Below are positions 33,691 through 44,123 of a stretch of DNA of 64,000 nt, in pieces. The notes below the pieces were generated by a model. It worked only from the letters and a program-made list of their open reading frames with translations. It ran no database searches and was not told the origin of the DNA. Both the position numbers and the translations under genes were made by a program. Location of the stretch: the NCBI RefSeq assembly GCF_036898095.1, contig NC_090735.1:4418102-4482101 (forward strand), written 5' to 3'. The DNA is from Palaemon carinicauda. Taxonomy: Eukaryota; Arthropoda; Malacostraca; Decapoda; Palaemonidae. How positions within the stretch are numbered: position 1 is the stretch's first letter; each line of letters starts with the position of its first letter.

Positions 33691-35569
33691 AGTGCTTCCG
33701 GTGGGAGGAAGACTCCGCCAATTCCAGGATCGTTGGACCTTCGATCCTTGGGCACACAGCATCATCAAGAACGGTCTAGGCTGGAGTTGGGTGCAACCAC
33801 CCCCAATCTTCCAGCGGTTCTTTCAACAATCGACCCCCATTCTGGAAGAATATGTTCTAGACCTCTTGAACAAGAAGGTGATAAGGAAGGTAAAGTCCAC
33901 CAGGTTCCAAGGGAGACTGTTTTGCGTTCCCAAGAAGGACTCAGACAAGCTCAGAGTCATTCTGGACTTATCCCCCCTCAACAAGTTCATAGAGAACAAC
34001 AAATTCAAGATGCTGACGCTTCAACAAATAAGGACCCTTCTGCCTCAAGGTTCCTACACGGTCTCTATAGACCTGGCGGATGCCTATTGGCACATTCCAA
34101 TGAACCATCACGCTTCCTCCTACCTAGGATTTCGACTCCAAAGAAAAAGCTACGCCTTCCGGGCCATGCCATTCGGCCTCAATGTGGCCCCTCGGATCTT
34201 CACAAAGCTGGCGGATGCCATAGTACAACAGCTCCGTCTAAGAAACGTCCAGGTGATGGCCTACCTCGACGACTGGCTAGTCTGGGCTCCATCGCCCGAA
34301 GAGTGTACAAAGTCTTGCGACGAAGTTACCCAGTACCTAGAACACCTGGGATTCAAGATCAACGAGAAGAAATCTCGCCTCTCTCCGGCTCAGAAGTTTC
34401 AGTGGCTGGGAATCCACTGGAATCTTCAGTCACACCGCCTTTCCATCCCCCAGAAGAAAAGGAAGGAAATAGCAGGGTCTGTCAAGCGACTACTGAAATC
34501 CAAACGCATTTCAAGACGACAGCAGGAACGAGTTCTAGGCTCTCTACAATTCGCCTCAGTGACAAACCCAGTGCTTCGTGCACAGCTAAAGGATGCCGCG
34601 GGAGTCTGGAGACGATCGGCATCCATCGCTCGAAGAGACCTCAAGAGACGGCTTCCAAACAGACTTCGACGCCTCCTAAAGCCGTGGTCGGAAGCAATGG
34701 CCCTGAAAAGGTCCATTCCTCTCCAACACCCTCCTCCATCACTCAACATCCACACGGATGCCTCACTGGAGGGCTGGGGAGGTCACTCCCACCTGAAACA
34801 AGCTCAAGGGACCTGGTCTCCACTATTCAAGACGTTCCACATAAACATCTTGGAGGCCATGGCGGTCCTTCTTACTCTGAAGAAGCTATCCCCGCCGCCC
34901 TCGATCCACATCCGTCTAACCCTAGACAACTCGGTGGTAGTTCGTTGTCTCAATCGCCAAGGCTCAAGATCGCCCCAGATAAATCAGGTGCTTCTCCCAA
35001 TCTTCCGTCTGGCGGAGAAGAAGAAGTGGCACCTGTCTGCAGTTCACCTACAAGGATTCCGCAACGTGACAGCGGATGCTCTATCTCGGACAAACCCGAT
35101 AGAGTCGGAATGGTCTCTAGACGCAAGATCATTCTCCTTCATCTCTCATCAAGTCCCAGAACTTCAGATAGATCTCTTTGCAACGAGCGACAACAATCAA
35201 CTTCCTCTGTACGTAGCCCCGTACGAGGACCCCAAAGCAGAAGCGGTGGACGCCATGTCACTGGACTGGAACAGATGGTCGAAGATATACCTGTTCCCTC
35301 CCACCAACCTTCTGTTGAAAGTCCTCTCCAAATTGAGAACCTTCAAAGGGACAGCGGCCCTAGTGGCTCCCAAGTGGCCCCGGAGCAACTGGTACCCCCT
35401 GGTCCTGGAGCTGCAGCCCAAGCTGATCCCTCTCCCGGGCCCAGTTCTCTCTCAACAAGTACAGAAGTCGACTGTCTTCGCTTCATCATCGAAAATCAAG
35501 GACCTTCATCTCATGATTTTCTCTCCCTTGCCGCAAAGAAGAGGTTTGGGATCTCGAAGAAAAGTCTAG
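33374..35569 (+). CDS. pol: DIRS polymerase: reverse transcriptase, RNase H, MT-like region (element B)
   Basis: A 731-codon frame, +1 relative to gag, with an ATG at 33374; whether translation starts here, further in, or by frameshift is unknown. RT spans about residues 165-360: VILDLSPLNKFIE, TVSIDLADAYWHIPM with the first catalytic Asp, RAMPFGLNVAPRIF, and YLDD at 297-300. RNase H spans about 455-575: HTDASLEGWGGH (Asp near 462), NILEAMAVLLTL, LTLDNSVVVRCL and NVTADALSR. A further segment at about 597-690 (ELQIDLFATSDNN, LFPPTNLLLKVL, ALVAPKWPRSNWYP) corresponds to the methyltransferase-like region of DIRS elements. All key residues are present. It overlaps the recombinase frame. Confidence 0.95.
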   Translation: MDLSLRGNLRSQNPSNVNNDVSFRDPLPPKWLPNHNRPFNWSPNRCCHSHRSSPLPLSSHPLPFMPEVEARPGVQAETPLVVPPEVEEERELAAEATSPRDTRSNEVLPVGGRLRQFQDRWTFDPWAHSIIKNGLGWSWVQPPPIFQRFFQQSTPILEEYVLDLLNKKVIRKVKSTRFQGRLFCVPKKDSDKLRVILDLSPLNKFIENNKFKMLTLQQIRTLLPQGSYTVSIDLADAYWHIPMNHHASSYLGFRLQRKSYAFRAMPFGLNVAPRIFTKLADAIVQQLRLRNVQVMAYLDDWLVWAPSPEECTKSCDEVTQYLEHLGFKINEKKSRLSPAQKFQWLGIHWNLQSHRLSIPQKKRKEIAGSVKRLLKSKRISRRQQERVLGSLQFASVTNPVLRAQLKDAAGVWRRSASIARRDLKRRLPNRLRRLLKPWSEAMALKRSIPLQHPPPSLNIHTDASLEGWGGHSHLKQAQGTWSPLFKTFHINILEAMAVLLTLKKLSPPPSIHIRLTLDNSVVVRCLNRQGSRSPQINQVLLPIFRLAEKKKWHLSAVHLQGFRNVTADALSRTNPIESEWSLDARSFSFISHQVPELQIDLFATSDNNQLPLYVAPYEDPKAEAVDAMSLDWNRWSKIYLFPPTNLLLKVLSKLRTFKGTAALVAPKWPRSNWYPLVLELQPKLIPLPGPVLSQQVQKSTVFASSSKIKDLHLMIFSPLPQRRGLGSRRKV

Positions 35570-36501
35570 ACTTCCTAGAGGAATACAAGACCGAATCCAC
35601 GAGACGGCAATATGAATCATCCTGGAGGAAATGGGTCTCCTTTGTTAAAGCAAAAAATCCTAAAGAAATCACCATTGATTTCTGTATGTCCTTCTTCATT
35701 CACCTTCATGGACAAGGATTAGCAGCCAATACGATTTCAACCTGCAAATCGGCTTTGACTAGACCAATTCTATATGCTTTCCAAATTGATCTGTCCAACG
35801 ACATCTTTAACAAATTGCCGAAAGCATGTGCTCGCCTACGCCCAGCACCCCCTCCGAAACCGATCTCCTGGTCACTAGACAAGGTGCTCCATTTCGCCTC
35901 CAACTTGGACAATGATTCATGCCCCCTCAAGGATCTGACTCAGAAAGTTATATTTTTATTTGCTCTCGCCTCGGGAGCTCGAGTCAGCGAAATAGTGGCA
36001 TTATCAAGAGAAGAGGGACACATCCTGTTTGCTGATTCAGGAGAAGTGACCCTCTCCCCTGATCCGACGTTTCTCGCCAAAAATGAATTACCCACCAAAA
36101 GATGGGGCCCTTGGAGAATATGCCCCCTGAAGGAGGATGTCTCTCTATGTCCAGTAGAGAGTCTCAAGGTCTATCTTCGCAGAACTTCGAACTTTGGTGG
36201 AGGCCAACTCTTCAAAGGAGAAACATCGGGCAGCGACCTGTCACTGAAACAATTAAGAGCGAAAATCACCTACTTCATTCGCAGAGCGGATCCGAACAGT
36301 ACACCCGCTGGTCATGATCCTAGAAAAGTGGCATCTTCTCTGAACTTCTTTCAGAGCATGGACTTTGAGAGCCTTAAAAACTTTACGGGCTGGAAGTCCT
36401 CGCGAGTTTTCTTTAAACATTATGCGAAACAAGTGCACGAAATCAAACATTTTGTGGTAGCCGCAGGTAGTGTTATGAAACCTGCACCTAACTCTGCGTA
36501 G
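35275..36501 (+). CDS. DIRS tyrosine recombinase (element B)
   Basis: The frame is open far upstream, but recombinase homology begins near 35460. The ATG at 35275 gives 408 residues and is the most plausible visible start. Core-binding domain: ESTRRQYESSWRKWVSFV onward. Catalytic residues: Arg in ALASGARVSEIVALS, the H-x-x-R box in AGHDPRKVASSLNFF, and Tyr in RVFFKHYAKQVHE. It would recombine the circular DNA intermediate into target DNA. It overlaps the polymerase frame by about 295 nt and is read in the same frame as gag. In the sister element C a one-base difference joins it to the polymerase frame. Confidence 0.9.
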   Translation: MVEDIPVPSHQPSVESPLQIENLQRDSGPSGSQVAPEQLVPPGPGAAAQADPSPGPSSLSTSTEVDCLRFIIENQGPSSHDFLSLAAKKRFGISKKSLDFLEEYKTESTRRQYESSWRKWVSFVKAKNPKEITIDFCMSFFIHLHGQGLAANTISTCKSALTRPILYAFQIDLSNDIFNKLPKACARLRPAPPPKPISWSLDKVLHFASNLDNDSCPLKDLTQKVIFLFALASGARVSEIVALSREEGHILFADSGEVTLSPDPTFLAKNELPTKRWGPWRICPLKEDVSLCPVESLKVYLRRTSNFGGGQLFKGETSGSDLSLKQLRAKITYFIRRADPNSTPAGHDPRKVASSLNFFQSMDFESLKNFTGWKSSRVFFKHYAKQVHEIKHFVVAAGSVMKPAPNSA

Positions 36502-37290
36502 AACAGTGAGTTACTTGGGACTCTAACTCTTCGGGTGCCTATGTTGACCCTCGAGTGATTCATAGTGATGTCTAAAAACACTTAGTGCTTTTATAACTGT
36601 TCTTATCCCAGGTGAAATGTCATAGTGTCACACAAGTGCCGCATGCCTTGAGCATGATGTGTTGTTTAAAGACTTGCGTTCCTCGAGAACGAGTACCTAC
36701 TAATCCTGAAATTCCTTTTCAGACTCAAGAGCAAGCCTTTATTTCTATGTACATTATTATTACTGTAAATGAACTTTACTTTTGCTGTAAATTATTTAAT
36801 TTCTGCATTGTGAAATAAAATTTCTATTTTATTACTTATGCGTCTCTTTCAGCTCCTACTTACTATGAAATACATACTGTCATAGTTTTATTTATTCCTC
36901 CTTTCTTATGGTCATGAAGAATTTAAGATGTCTAATCCTAAATTATATTCACCTTGTCTCAGTAAGGTTCCTACACGAATACTTACTTCTGATAATCAGG
37001 AGATGAACTCTACACACAGTGCCCAACCACCACTGGCCTACTTCAGAATGTTCCTATACAAATATCAAACATTCTGCTTCATCTCTAAGTTCTTAAAAGT
37101 TCTTCTGTCAAGATGAATAGCCCTTCAATACCACTTTGACGTCGGCATAGCCCATGGGAACTTCCTACCAATGGGGGGCAGGATACTTCGTTCCTATGGT
37201 TCTTACCTAAGATTACTTTGCTGTTTTGTCAATGCCTAGGCACTTAACTCTGGGGGAAAATCTACCACGATACATTGATTCTCTGGTACT
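36502..37290 (+). other. 3' non-coding region of element B
   Basis: No supported frame. An AATAAA at 36814-36819, followed by a T-rich stretch, is a candidate polyadenylation signal and is also present in C. Confidence 0.55.
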
Positions 37291-37385
37291 CTTCCATCAG
37301 GACGCCATGGCTTGAGCCCAAAAAACGGATTTTGAGCGAAGCGAAAAATCTATTTTTGGGTGAGATAGCCATGGCGTCCTGATGG
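37291..37385 (+). repeat. Internal complementary region of element B
   Basis: The first part (CATGGCTTGAGCCCAAAAA) is the reverse complement of the left outer end, and the second part (ACGGATTTTGAGCGAAGC onward to 37385) is the reverse complement of the right outer end. They are joined with six A residues. This is the sequence expected opposite a circle junction of the two termini. Confidence 0.95.
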
Positions 37386-37460
37386 ACCCTCCCTACTACT
37401 TCGTTCAGTTTGTTCCCACCCTACACAATTGTATCATGGTGATGGGCAGCAACTGGCGCC

Positions 37461-37848
37461 AGGATAAAGACGCGCGTGACGTCATTAGAGCAATGGCGTC
37501 CGTTTGTTTACGTCTCGAGTATCAGTAGTAGCCACGAGTGAGATTAGCTGTGGAACGGCTCCCAGCTATTCTCAGCCCTTACACACCGAAGCATTAACTC
37601 TGTTCGGGGTGGAGATAGCTATGTGGCACGTTCAGACATGCGTGTCCCCTGTTGTATTACGATGTCTTAAAGGGAAACCTTTGAGATACTCGCTCCAGAA
37701 GTTAGAATTCTGTGATAACCTGTGGTTAAATTCTCTGGGAATATCTTAGTAGTCTTATACCCAAGGAAGCTACCAAACAGGAACCTTCCATCAGGACGCC
37801 ATGGCTATCTCACCCAAAAATAGATTTTTCGCTTCGCTCAAAATCCGT
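37461..37848 (+). repeat. Right inverted terminal repeat of B with ~28-bp extension
   Basis: Inverse of the left ITR plus an additional outer segment of about 28 bp with no counterpart at the left end. The extension contains inverted arms GATTTT and AAAATC around a TCGCTTCGCTC core. DIRS1 elements are known for such a longer right repeat. Confidence 0.95.
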
Positions 37849-38725
37849 TATATAAGTATGTGTTCGATTTTCCTGTGATTGCCATTTTTTCGTTTTTTCC
37901 CATTTCTTTCAAAATTACTACGTACTAAGGAACTATCACAGAGTAATATTTCATTTATATGTTTATTTGTCGGAAAATATGCCTTGATGGTTTGCCTAGC
38001 ACGTGGCTGAAATTTTTTTTTTTCTGAAATGCCGTATATTAGAATGGCCATTTTTCCACGAGTGCTCCTTTTTATTTGTTTTGCATTTTTTTGCTTAGTC
38101 ATGTTACCGTAAGGAATTGGCAAGTAGTGTCGCAAAACTTATATTTTTATAGTGTTGGAAAGTGTTTCTAGATGATCTGGCTACCCATGCCTATTTTTTT
38201 TTTAGCCAGATATGGCGTATATATAAGTATGTGTTCGATTTTCCTGTGATTGCCATTTTTTCGTTTTTTCCCATTTCTTTCAAAATTACTACGTACTAAG
38301 GAACTATCACAGAGTAATATTTCATTTATATGTTTATTTGTCGGAAAATATGCCTTGATGGTTTGCCTAGCACGTGGCTGAAATTTTTTTTTTCTGAAAT
38401 GCCGTATATTAGAATGGCCATTTTTCCACGAGTGCTCCTTTTTATTTGTTTTGCATTTTTTTGCTTAGTCATGTTACCGTAAGGAATTGGCAAGTAGTGT
38501 CGCAAAACTTATATTTTTATAGTGTTGGAAAGTGTTTCTAGATGATCTGGCTACCCATGCCTATCTTTTTTTTAGCCAGATATGGCGTATATATAGGTAT
38601 GTGTTCGATTTTCCGGTGATTGCCATTTTTTCGTTTTTTCCCAATTCTTTCAAAATTACTACGTACTAAGGAACTATCACAGAGTAATGATTCCTCTAGA
38701 TGTTTATTTGTCGGAAAATTTTGTT
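37849..38725 (+). repeat. ~370-bp tandem array in P, right portion
   Basis: TGTTCGATTTTCC(T/G)GTGATT occurs at 37861, 38232 and 38602 (spacing 371 and 370). The first two units are almost identical and the third is cut off near 38725. The array continues the units left of element B, which here diverge only moderately from them. Confidence 0.9.
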
Positions 38726-39701
38726 TACTTTTTTTTTGATTGAATATCATCAAATTTTTTTAGCTAAAATATTGTTTTACATTTTTTTTTTCGATTTTAT
38801 TTCCCTTCAAAAAAATTTTTTTGGGTCAGAATTTTAATTTTATAGTCGTAAAATAATCGACAATTATCCAGCAACCCACCATACAATTTTTATGCATATC
38901 CAATAATAATTAGATTAGTAAATAACACCTTGAAATTGACATACCCTTCCTACATTTCAAGTGGCAGATTAGGGAGTCTGAGTCAGTGTGGTTGGCGGCC
39001 ATTTTGTGGACATATCCGAAGCGTAAGCTGCCCTATCTATATATATTCTTGTTCCCTATAGAATTTGTGATATTTTCGTATATTTTTACCTGCATAAATA
39101 TCATATTATATATTAAATATATGTATTTTTTTACGAAATTTCCAAGTACTCAAAAAATTACCTTTAGATATGGCCCCTGATATAAATGTAATTTACAAAA
39201 TAATGAAGATTTTTTTACATATTTCTATTTTAGGATAACATATGTTTATTCCCTAAAAAAATTAGCCACTTCCTATTTCATTTGGGTACCCAAAAAAATT
39301 CATGAAATTTGGACAATTTTTTTTGGCCAAAAAAAGTTACCCTTGTTTCTCATTTCAGATCTTCACCTCCATGGGTCTGACTTCATCCAAAATACATCAA
39401 GATGTGTCCTAAACATTCAAGAATCAATTCCTAAAAGGATTTGTGTATATATGTATAAACTTTTTTTTTATGAATTTTTATGTCAGGTCTTTTTTTTTCT
39501 ACTTAATTTTTTAAAATATTTATAATAAATAGTTTTTCTGCAGATGAGTAGTATTTATCTTTACAGTTGTTTTAAGCATTCATTGAAGTTTTTTTTGGCA
39601 AAAGAAAAAAGGAGGTTACTGCAAAAACTGATTTTTCAAGAATTTTTTTTGGCGTCGGGGTCGTTCGCGTCCGAGTATACCCTTAAAGGGGTGTCCGAGG
39701 A
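38726..39701 (+). other. AT-rich right arm of P
   Basis: Unique, very T-rich sequence between the tandem array and the right TIR. It contains no transposase-like frame. The last 60 bases repeat the GTCGTTCGCGTCCGAG motif found near the left end. Confidence 0.5.
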
Positions 39702-39721
39702 CCGTACCTATCCAGGGTTAA

Positions 39722-40563
39722 GGCAGTTGATGCAGGCAAACCATGTCCTACGCTAGAGGAGTGTAGGCCATTGTCTCTGGCCTTGCCCACGGGCGAGAAG
39801 TATTGGAACGAGGTCCACCTAACCTTCTCAGTATCTTAGCTCAACGCAGACATCGCAGGACAGCAGTCCAGTGAGAACCTCCCGAAGCTGTCGGACTTTC
39901 TCCTCAGAAGAGAACAGGAGACAAAGGAGAGACTAGCCGCCTCTCTGTCCCTCCAGAACTGCATGGAGATGTGTGCAGGCATTGCAAGCACCCCAGACAT
40001 GTATACAGTCCTAGCCAAGATGCACATGGCTACCCTAGTTAAGGACTTGTACGCTTTTGTGAAGGCCAGGAGGGCCTGCAGAGTGTTTGTGTTTGCCAAT
40101 GCAACGGTCAAACACGAGCCTAGGAAGTTGATCACTTCCTGTATCGGGGCAAGGACCTCTTCCCAAAGAAAGTAGTCCAAGAGGTAGTCGCCAAAGCCGC
40201 AACGGAGAATAGGTATCTTCTTCAAAAGTGGGCATCTCTATCAAGAGAAAATCTTCCCCTGATGCTGGTCCCCAACCTAATAGGAAGACGAAGAAGCCAA
40301 GACTGCCTTCTCGACCTGTGCAACATCCCACAGTAACCATGACCAGGGTGCCCCAAATGGTTGCTCAGCCACAAACCACTTTCCAGGTGGTGCCTCAACA
40401 GCTGATAGCCCAGTCACCAGCCTTTAACCCAGGTTTTGAGATGCACACCACTACCTTTCGCCCGAAAGGTAGAGGATGTAGATGGGGCTCCTCAATAAAC
40501 CCCTCACGAGGTAGGGGAGAACGTGGTCAGGGCGGCAAACCCTCCGGACCATCCAAGCAATGA
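39722..40563 (+). pseudogene. Gag of element A, C-terminal part, broken
   Basis: Continues the gag of A directly after the TTAA on the right of P. GKPCP-LEECRPLS-type sequence is followed by ENLPKLSDFLLRREQETKE, KARRACRVFVFANATVKHEP and, after a frameshift near 40170-40225, a basic Pro/Gln-rich tail ending in GRGERGQGGKPSGPSKQ. A TAG stop near 39837 and the frameshift inactivate it. Confidence 0.85.
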
Positions 40564-42390
40564 GATGCTCCAGGTAGGAGGAAGACTCCTCCACTTTCAG
40601 GATCGTTGGACCTTCGATCCCTGGGCCCACAGCCTAATCAAGAATGGATTAGGATGGAAATGGAACAGATCTCCACCTTCATTTCCTCAATTCTTCCAAC
40701 ACTCCACCCCCTTACTGGAAGAATATACCTTAGAACTTTTGAACAAAAAGGTTATAAGGAAAGCAAAGTCCATCAAATTCCAGGGAAGACTGTTTTGTGT
40801 TCCCAAGAAGGACTCGGACAAACTCAGTCATTCTAGACTTGTCTCCAATCAACAAGTTCATCGAGAACAAGTTCCGGATGCTAACCCTACAACACATGAG
40901 TACCCTATTACCGAAAGGGGCATACACAGTCTCAATAGACCTGGCAGATGCTTACTGGCACCTTCCAGTTAGTCGCCCCCTCTCCTCCTACCTAGGATTC
41001 AAGCTACAAAAAACAAAGTATGTCTTCCGAGCCATGCCCTTTGGACTAAACATAGCCCCAAGGATCTTCACGAAACTTGCGGACGCAGTCATACAACAGC
41101 TACACTTAGAAGGCGTTCAGGTAGCTGCATATTTGGACGACTGGCTGGTGTGGGCAGCATCCAAGACTGCTTATCTTCAGGCAGCCACAAAAGTGATCCA
41201 GATCCTGGAACATCTGGGCATCAAGATCAACTACAAGTCTCGCCTCTCTCCAGCTCAAGAGTTTCAATGGTTGGGAATCCATTGGAACTTGCAGTCACAC
41301 CGCCTCTCCATTCCACCAAAGAAGAGGAGAGAGATCGCGAGTTCTGTCAAGAGACTACCGAAATCCAACAGGATCTCAAGATGCCAACAGGAAAGAGTAC
41401 AGTACTGGGCTCTCTCCAGTTTGCAGCAGTAACAGACCCAGTGCTAAGAGCACAGCTGAAAGATGCGTTAGGCGTCTGGAAAAATATGCATCAAACGCTC
41501 AAAAAGATCTACAGAGACCGACACCGACCTTACTGCGATCGCTTCCAAGGCTGTGGTTGAAGGTCAAGAGCATAGCAAGGACTATTCCCTTACAACCACC
41601 TCAACCATCAGCAGTCATCCCCATGCATGCCTCGACGGAAGGATGGGGAGGTCATTCCCATCAAAGAAAGCTCAAGGGACCGGGTCATCCCTGTTCAAGA
41701 CCTTTCACATCAACATTCTAGAGGCCATAGCAGTCCTCCTGACGTTGAAGAAGCTATCCCCTCACCGATCAGCCCACATCAAGCTGGTCTTGACAGGGAA
41801 GTGATAGTGAGATGTCTGAACCGACAAGGCTCGAGATCACCCTACATCAACCACGTCAATGTTGGCCATCTTTCGCTTGGCAAGAAAGAAAAGATGGCAC
41901 TTCTCAGCAGTTCACCTACAAGGGTTCCGCAATGTAACGGCGGACGCTCTATCCAGGCGAAAGCTGATAAGAGTCAGAATGGTCCCTAGATGCAGGCTCA
42001 TTCTCCTTCATCTTGGAAAAAGTCCCAGAACTGCAGATCGACCTCTCCGCAACGAGCGACAACAAGAAACTACTTCGATACGTAGCTCCATACGGGACAC
42101 TTGGGCAGAAACGACGGATGCCATGTCCCTCGATTGGAACAGATGAACTCACAACTATCTGTTCCGGCCAACAAATCTCCTGCTCAAGGTCCTCAAGAAG
42201 CTGAGATCCTTCAAGGGGACAGCAGCAGTGGTGGCCCCCAAGTGGCCCAAGAGCAATTGGTTCCCTCTGATGATAGAACTGAAGCTCTTTCCTCTACCGA
42301 ACCCAGTTCTATCCCAACTGGTTCAGAAGTTGACTGTCTTCGCTTCATCATTGAGAACCCAAAACCTTCATCTCATAATTTTCTCGCCTT
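40523..42390 (+). pseudogene. Polymerase of element A, broken
   Basis: RT and RNase H homology is spread over several frames. 40523-40825 holds the N-terminal part (FQDRWTFDPWAHSLIKNGLG). 40797-41432 holds the RT core, including TVSIDLADAYWHLPV, FRAMPFGLNIAPRIFTKLAD and AYLDDWLVWA. RNase H pieces follow (FKTFHINILEAIAVLL and NVTADALSR). The catalytic RT residues survive locally, but at least four frameshifts prevent a full product. Confidence 0.85.
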
Positions 42391-43268
42391 AGCAGTCAAG
42401 AAAAGATTTGGGATCTCGAAAGACAGTATAGACTTTATAGAAGAAAACAAGTCAAAATCAACCAGAAGACAATATGAATCGTCTTGGAAGAAGTGGGTCT
42501 CTTTTGTTGAAGCAAAAAAGCTGACAGAAATCTCGATAGACTTCTGCCTGTCCTTCATCCACCTTCACGAACAAGGCTTGGCTTCCACCACGATAACTAC
42601 GTGTATTAAAGTTGGCTTTGACTAGACCTCTTCTATACGCCTTCCAGGTGGACCTGTCGAACGAAATCTTCAACAAGATTCAGAAGGCATGCGTTAGGCT
42701 TAAACCAGCAGCCCCTACGAAGCCCATTTCATGGTCTTTGGACAAAGTCTTGCACTATACTTCGAACTTGAACATTGAAGATTGCTCCCTAAAGGATCTA
42801 ACACAAAAAGTTATATTTTTGTTTGCTATAGCCTCAGGGCTAGAGTTAGTGAAATAGTAGCCCTATCAAGAGACGAGGGCCATATTCAGTTCACAGAAGA
42901 GGGAGAACTGAATCTTTTTCCCGATCCTACCTTTCTCGCCAAAAACGAGAATCTGCCCTCTGAAGGAAGATGTCTCTCTATGTCCAGTAGAGTGTCTAAA
43001 GGTCTATCTTCGAAGAACTACAGACTTCAAGGGAGGACAGCTCTTCATAGGCGAAACCTTAGGATCAAACTTATCCCAGAAACAACTGAGGCCGAAGCTC
43101 ACCTACTTTATCCCCAGAGCGGATCCTGACAGTACATGGACTTTGATAGACTCCGCTAATACACAGGTTGGAAATCCTCTAGAGTCTTCTATAAACATTA
43201 TGCAAAGCAAGTGCACGAGATAAAACACCGTGGTGGCGGCAGGTAGTGTTATAAAACCTGTCGTCTAG
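42327..43268 (+). pseudogene. Tyrosine recombinase of element A, broken
   Basis: Similar to the B recombinase from EVDCLRFIIENPKPSSHNF through STRRQYESSWKKWVSFVEA. It shifts frame near 42610, again just before the first catalytic arginine (RARVSEIVALSRDEGH), and again later. Relative to B, about 55 bp are missing near 43133, removing the whole H-x-x-R motif; the tyrosine segment YKHYAKQVHE survives. Catalytically dead. Confidence 0.85.
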
Positions 43269-43980
43269 TGCTGCGAGGAACAGTGAACTGTTTAGGACTT
43301 TACAGTTAAGGGTGAAAAGGTGTTAACACCTTTATGTGTAATGCCTTTTATTAAGGGTCACCCTGGTGCCCCTGGGACTGTTCTTTATTGGTATAGAATC
43401 AAACCAATAACACCAGTGCCGTGTGTACATTCGTACGCAGTGTTTAAACTCATCCAACATCTACAGTGAAATCATCTTAATAATTTTACAATAATTTTGA
43501 GTGGCCCTGTTTTAATACACATTTCTTCCCCTACAGGTGATAAATATATATGTACCTTTAGAATGTTGGTTATGGAGGATATGATTCTATCTTAATACAT
43601 TCGTTGTTGTATTTATGTTGTCTATAGAAATGAATATAAAAAATGTATTTGCGTCTTATTTGCCCCATAAGTAACTGAATAAAACTAGCCAAAATAATAT
43701 AAATATAATATAAGAAACTTGAATCTGCTTATACGTGTGAACATACTTATGGTAAGTTAATTCCATTTGTTCCTACATATACAAACCTTCTCGCTAGTCA
43801 GAGTTGACAGTTTCCCTGCAGGGGACAGGATGCCCTAAGTTCGTTCCAAGCTGAGCGGATATGATGAATAACGGTAGCATCATATATTTATGCGGTCTGG
43901 GTGACCATATAGAAGCTGACTCAAGGTTAAGGCACTTATACAAACCCACAGATATAGTAATTTCAAGTAATTCTCTGGTA
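43269..43980 (+). other. 3' non-coding region of element A
   Basis: AT-rich and without a frame, between the recombinase remnant and the ICR. Confidence 0.5.
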
Positions 43981-44048
43981 AACTTCCATCAGGTCGACAT
44001 GACTGAGTCCAAAAAAAACGGATTTTAAAGCAAAACGAAAAATCTATT
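43981..44048 (+). repeat. Internal complementary region of element A
   Basis: CTTCCATCAGGTCGACATGA leads to a run of A, then ACGGATTTTAAAGCAAAACG. The second part mirrors the right outer end (44440-44485), with mismatches. The layout is the same as in B and C, so the old lineage used the same replication scheme. Confidence 0.8.
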
Positions 44049-44123
44049 AGAAAAGGGGCATACATATATAACAAATCCCCACCCGAAACTACTCAATCTG
44101 TAGCCATCCATGCTTAATTGCAA

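Larger units (their letters stand above)
29086..37848 (+). mobile_element. Young DIRS1-like retrotransposon B, nearly intact
   Basis: An 8763-bp element with inverted terminal repeats (29086-29443 and 37461-37848), a roughly 2.3-kb leader, gag, polymerase, tyrosine recombinase, a 3' non-coding region and an ICR. The ends are fixed by two independent observations: the ICR reproduces them head to head, and removing the element restores the uninterrupted tandem-repeat unit seen at 38214-38240. One T is shared between element and target, and there is no target-site duplication, as expected for recombinase integration. All three frames are open. The inverted copy is element C. Confidence 0.95.
27781..39717 (+). 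mobile_element. piggyBac-like non-autonomous transposon P (contains element B)
   Basis: The left end CCCTGGATAGGTACGG (27781-27796) and right end CCGTACCTATCCAGGG (39702-39717) are perfect 16-bp inverted repeats. TTAA flanks both sides (27777-27780 and 39718-39721). A TTAA target duplication with CCC/GGG termini is characteristic of the piggyBac superfamily. The gag frame of A continues across the site if P and one TTAA are removed. Minus the 8.76-kb element B, P is about 3.17 kb. I see no transposase, so it depends on a partner. A 25-bp sequence, GCGTCGGGGTCGTTCGCGTC plus 5 bases, occurs near both ends (27967 and 39652). Confidence 0.9.

Noticed and set aside
33733..35274. Long upstream extension of the recombinase frame in B
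   Set aside because: It is the alternative frame of the RT/RNase H coding region; the equivalent stretch in A is full of stops, and recombinase homology starts only near 35460.
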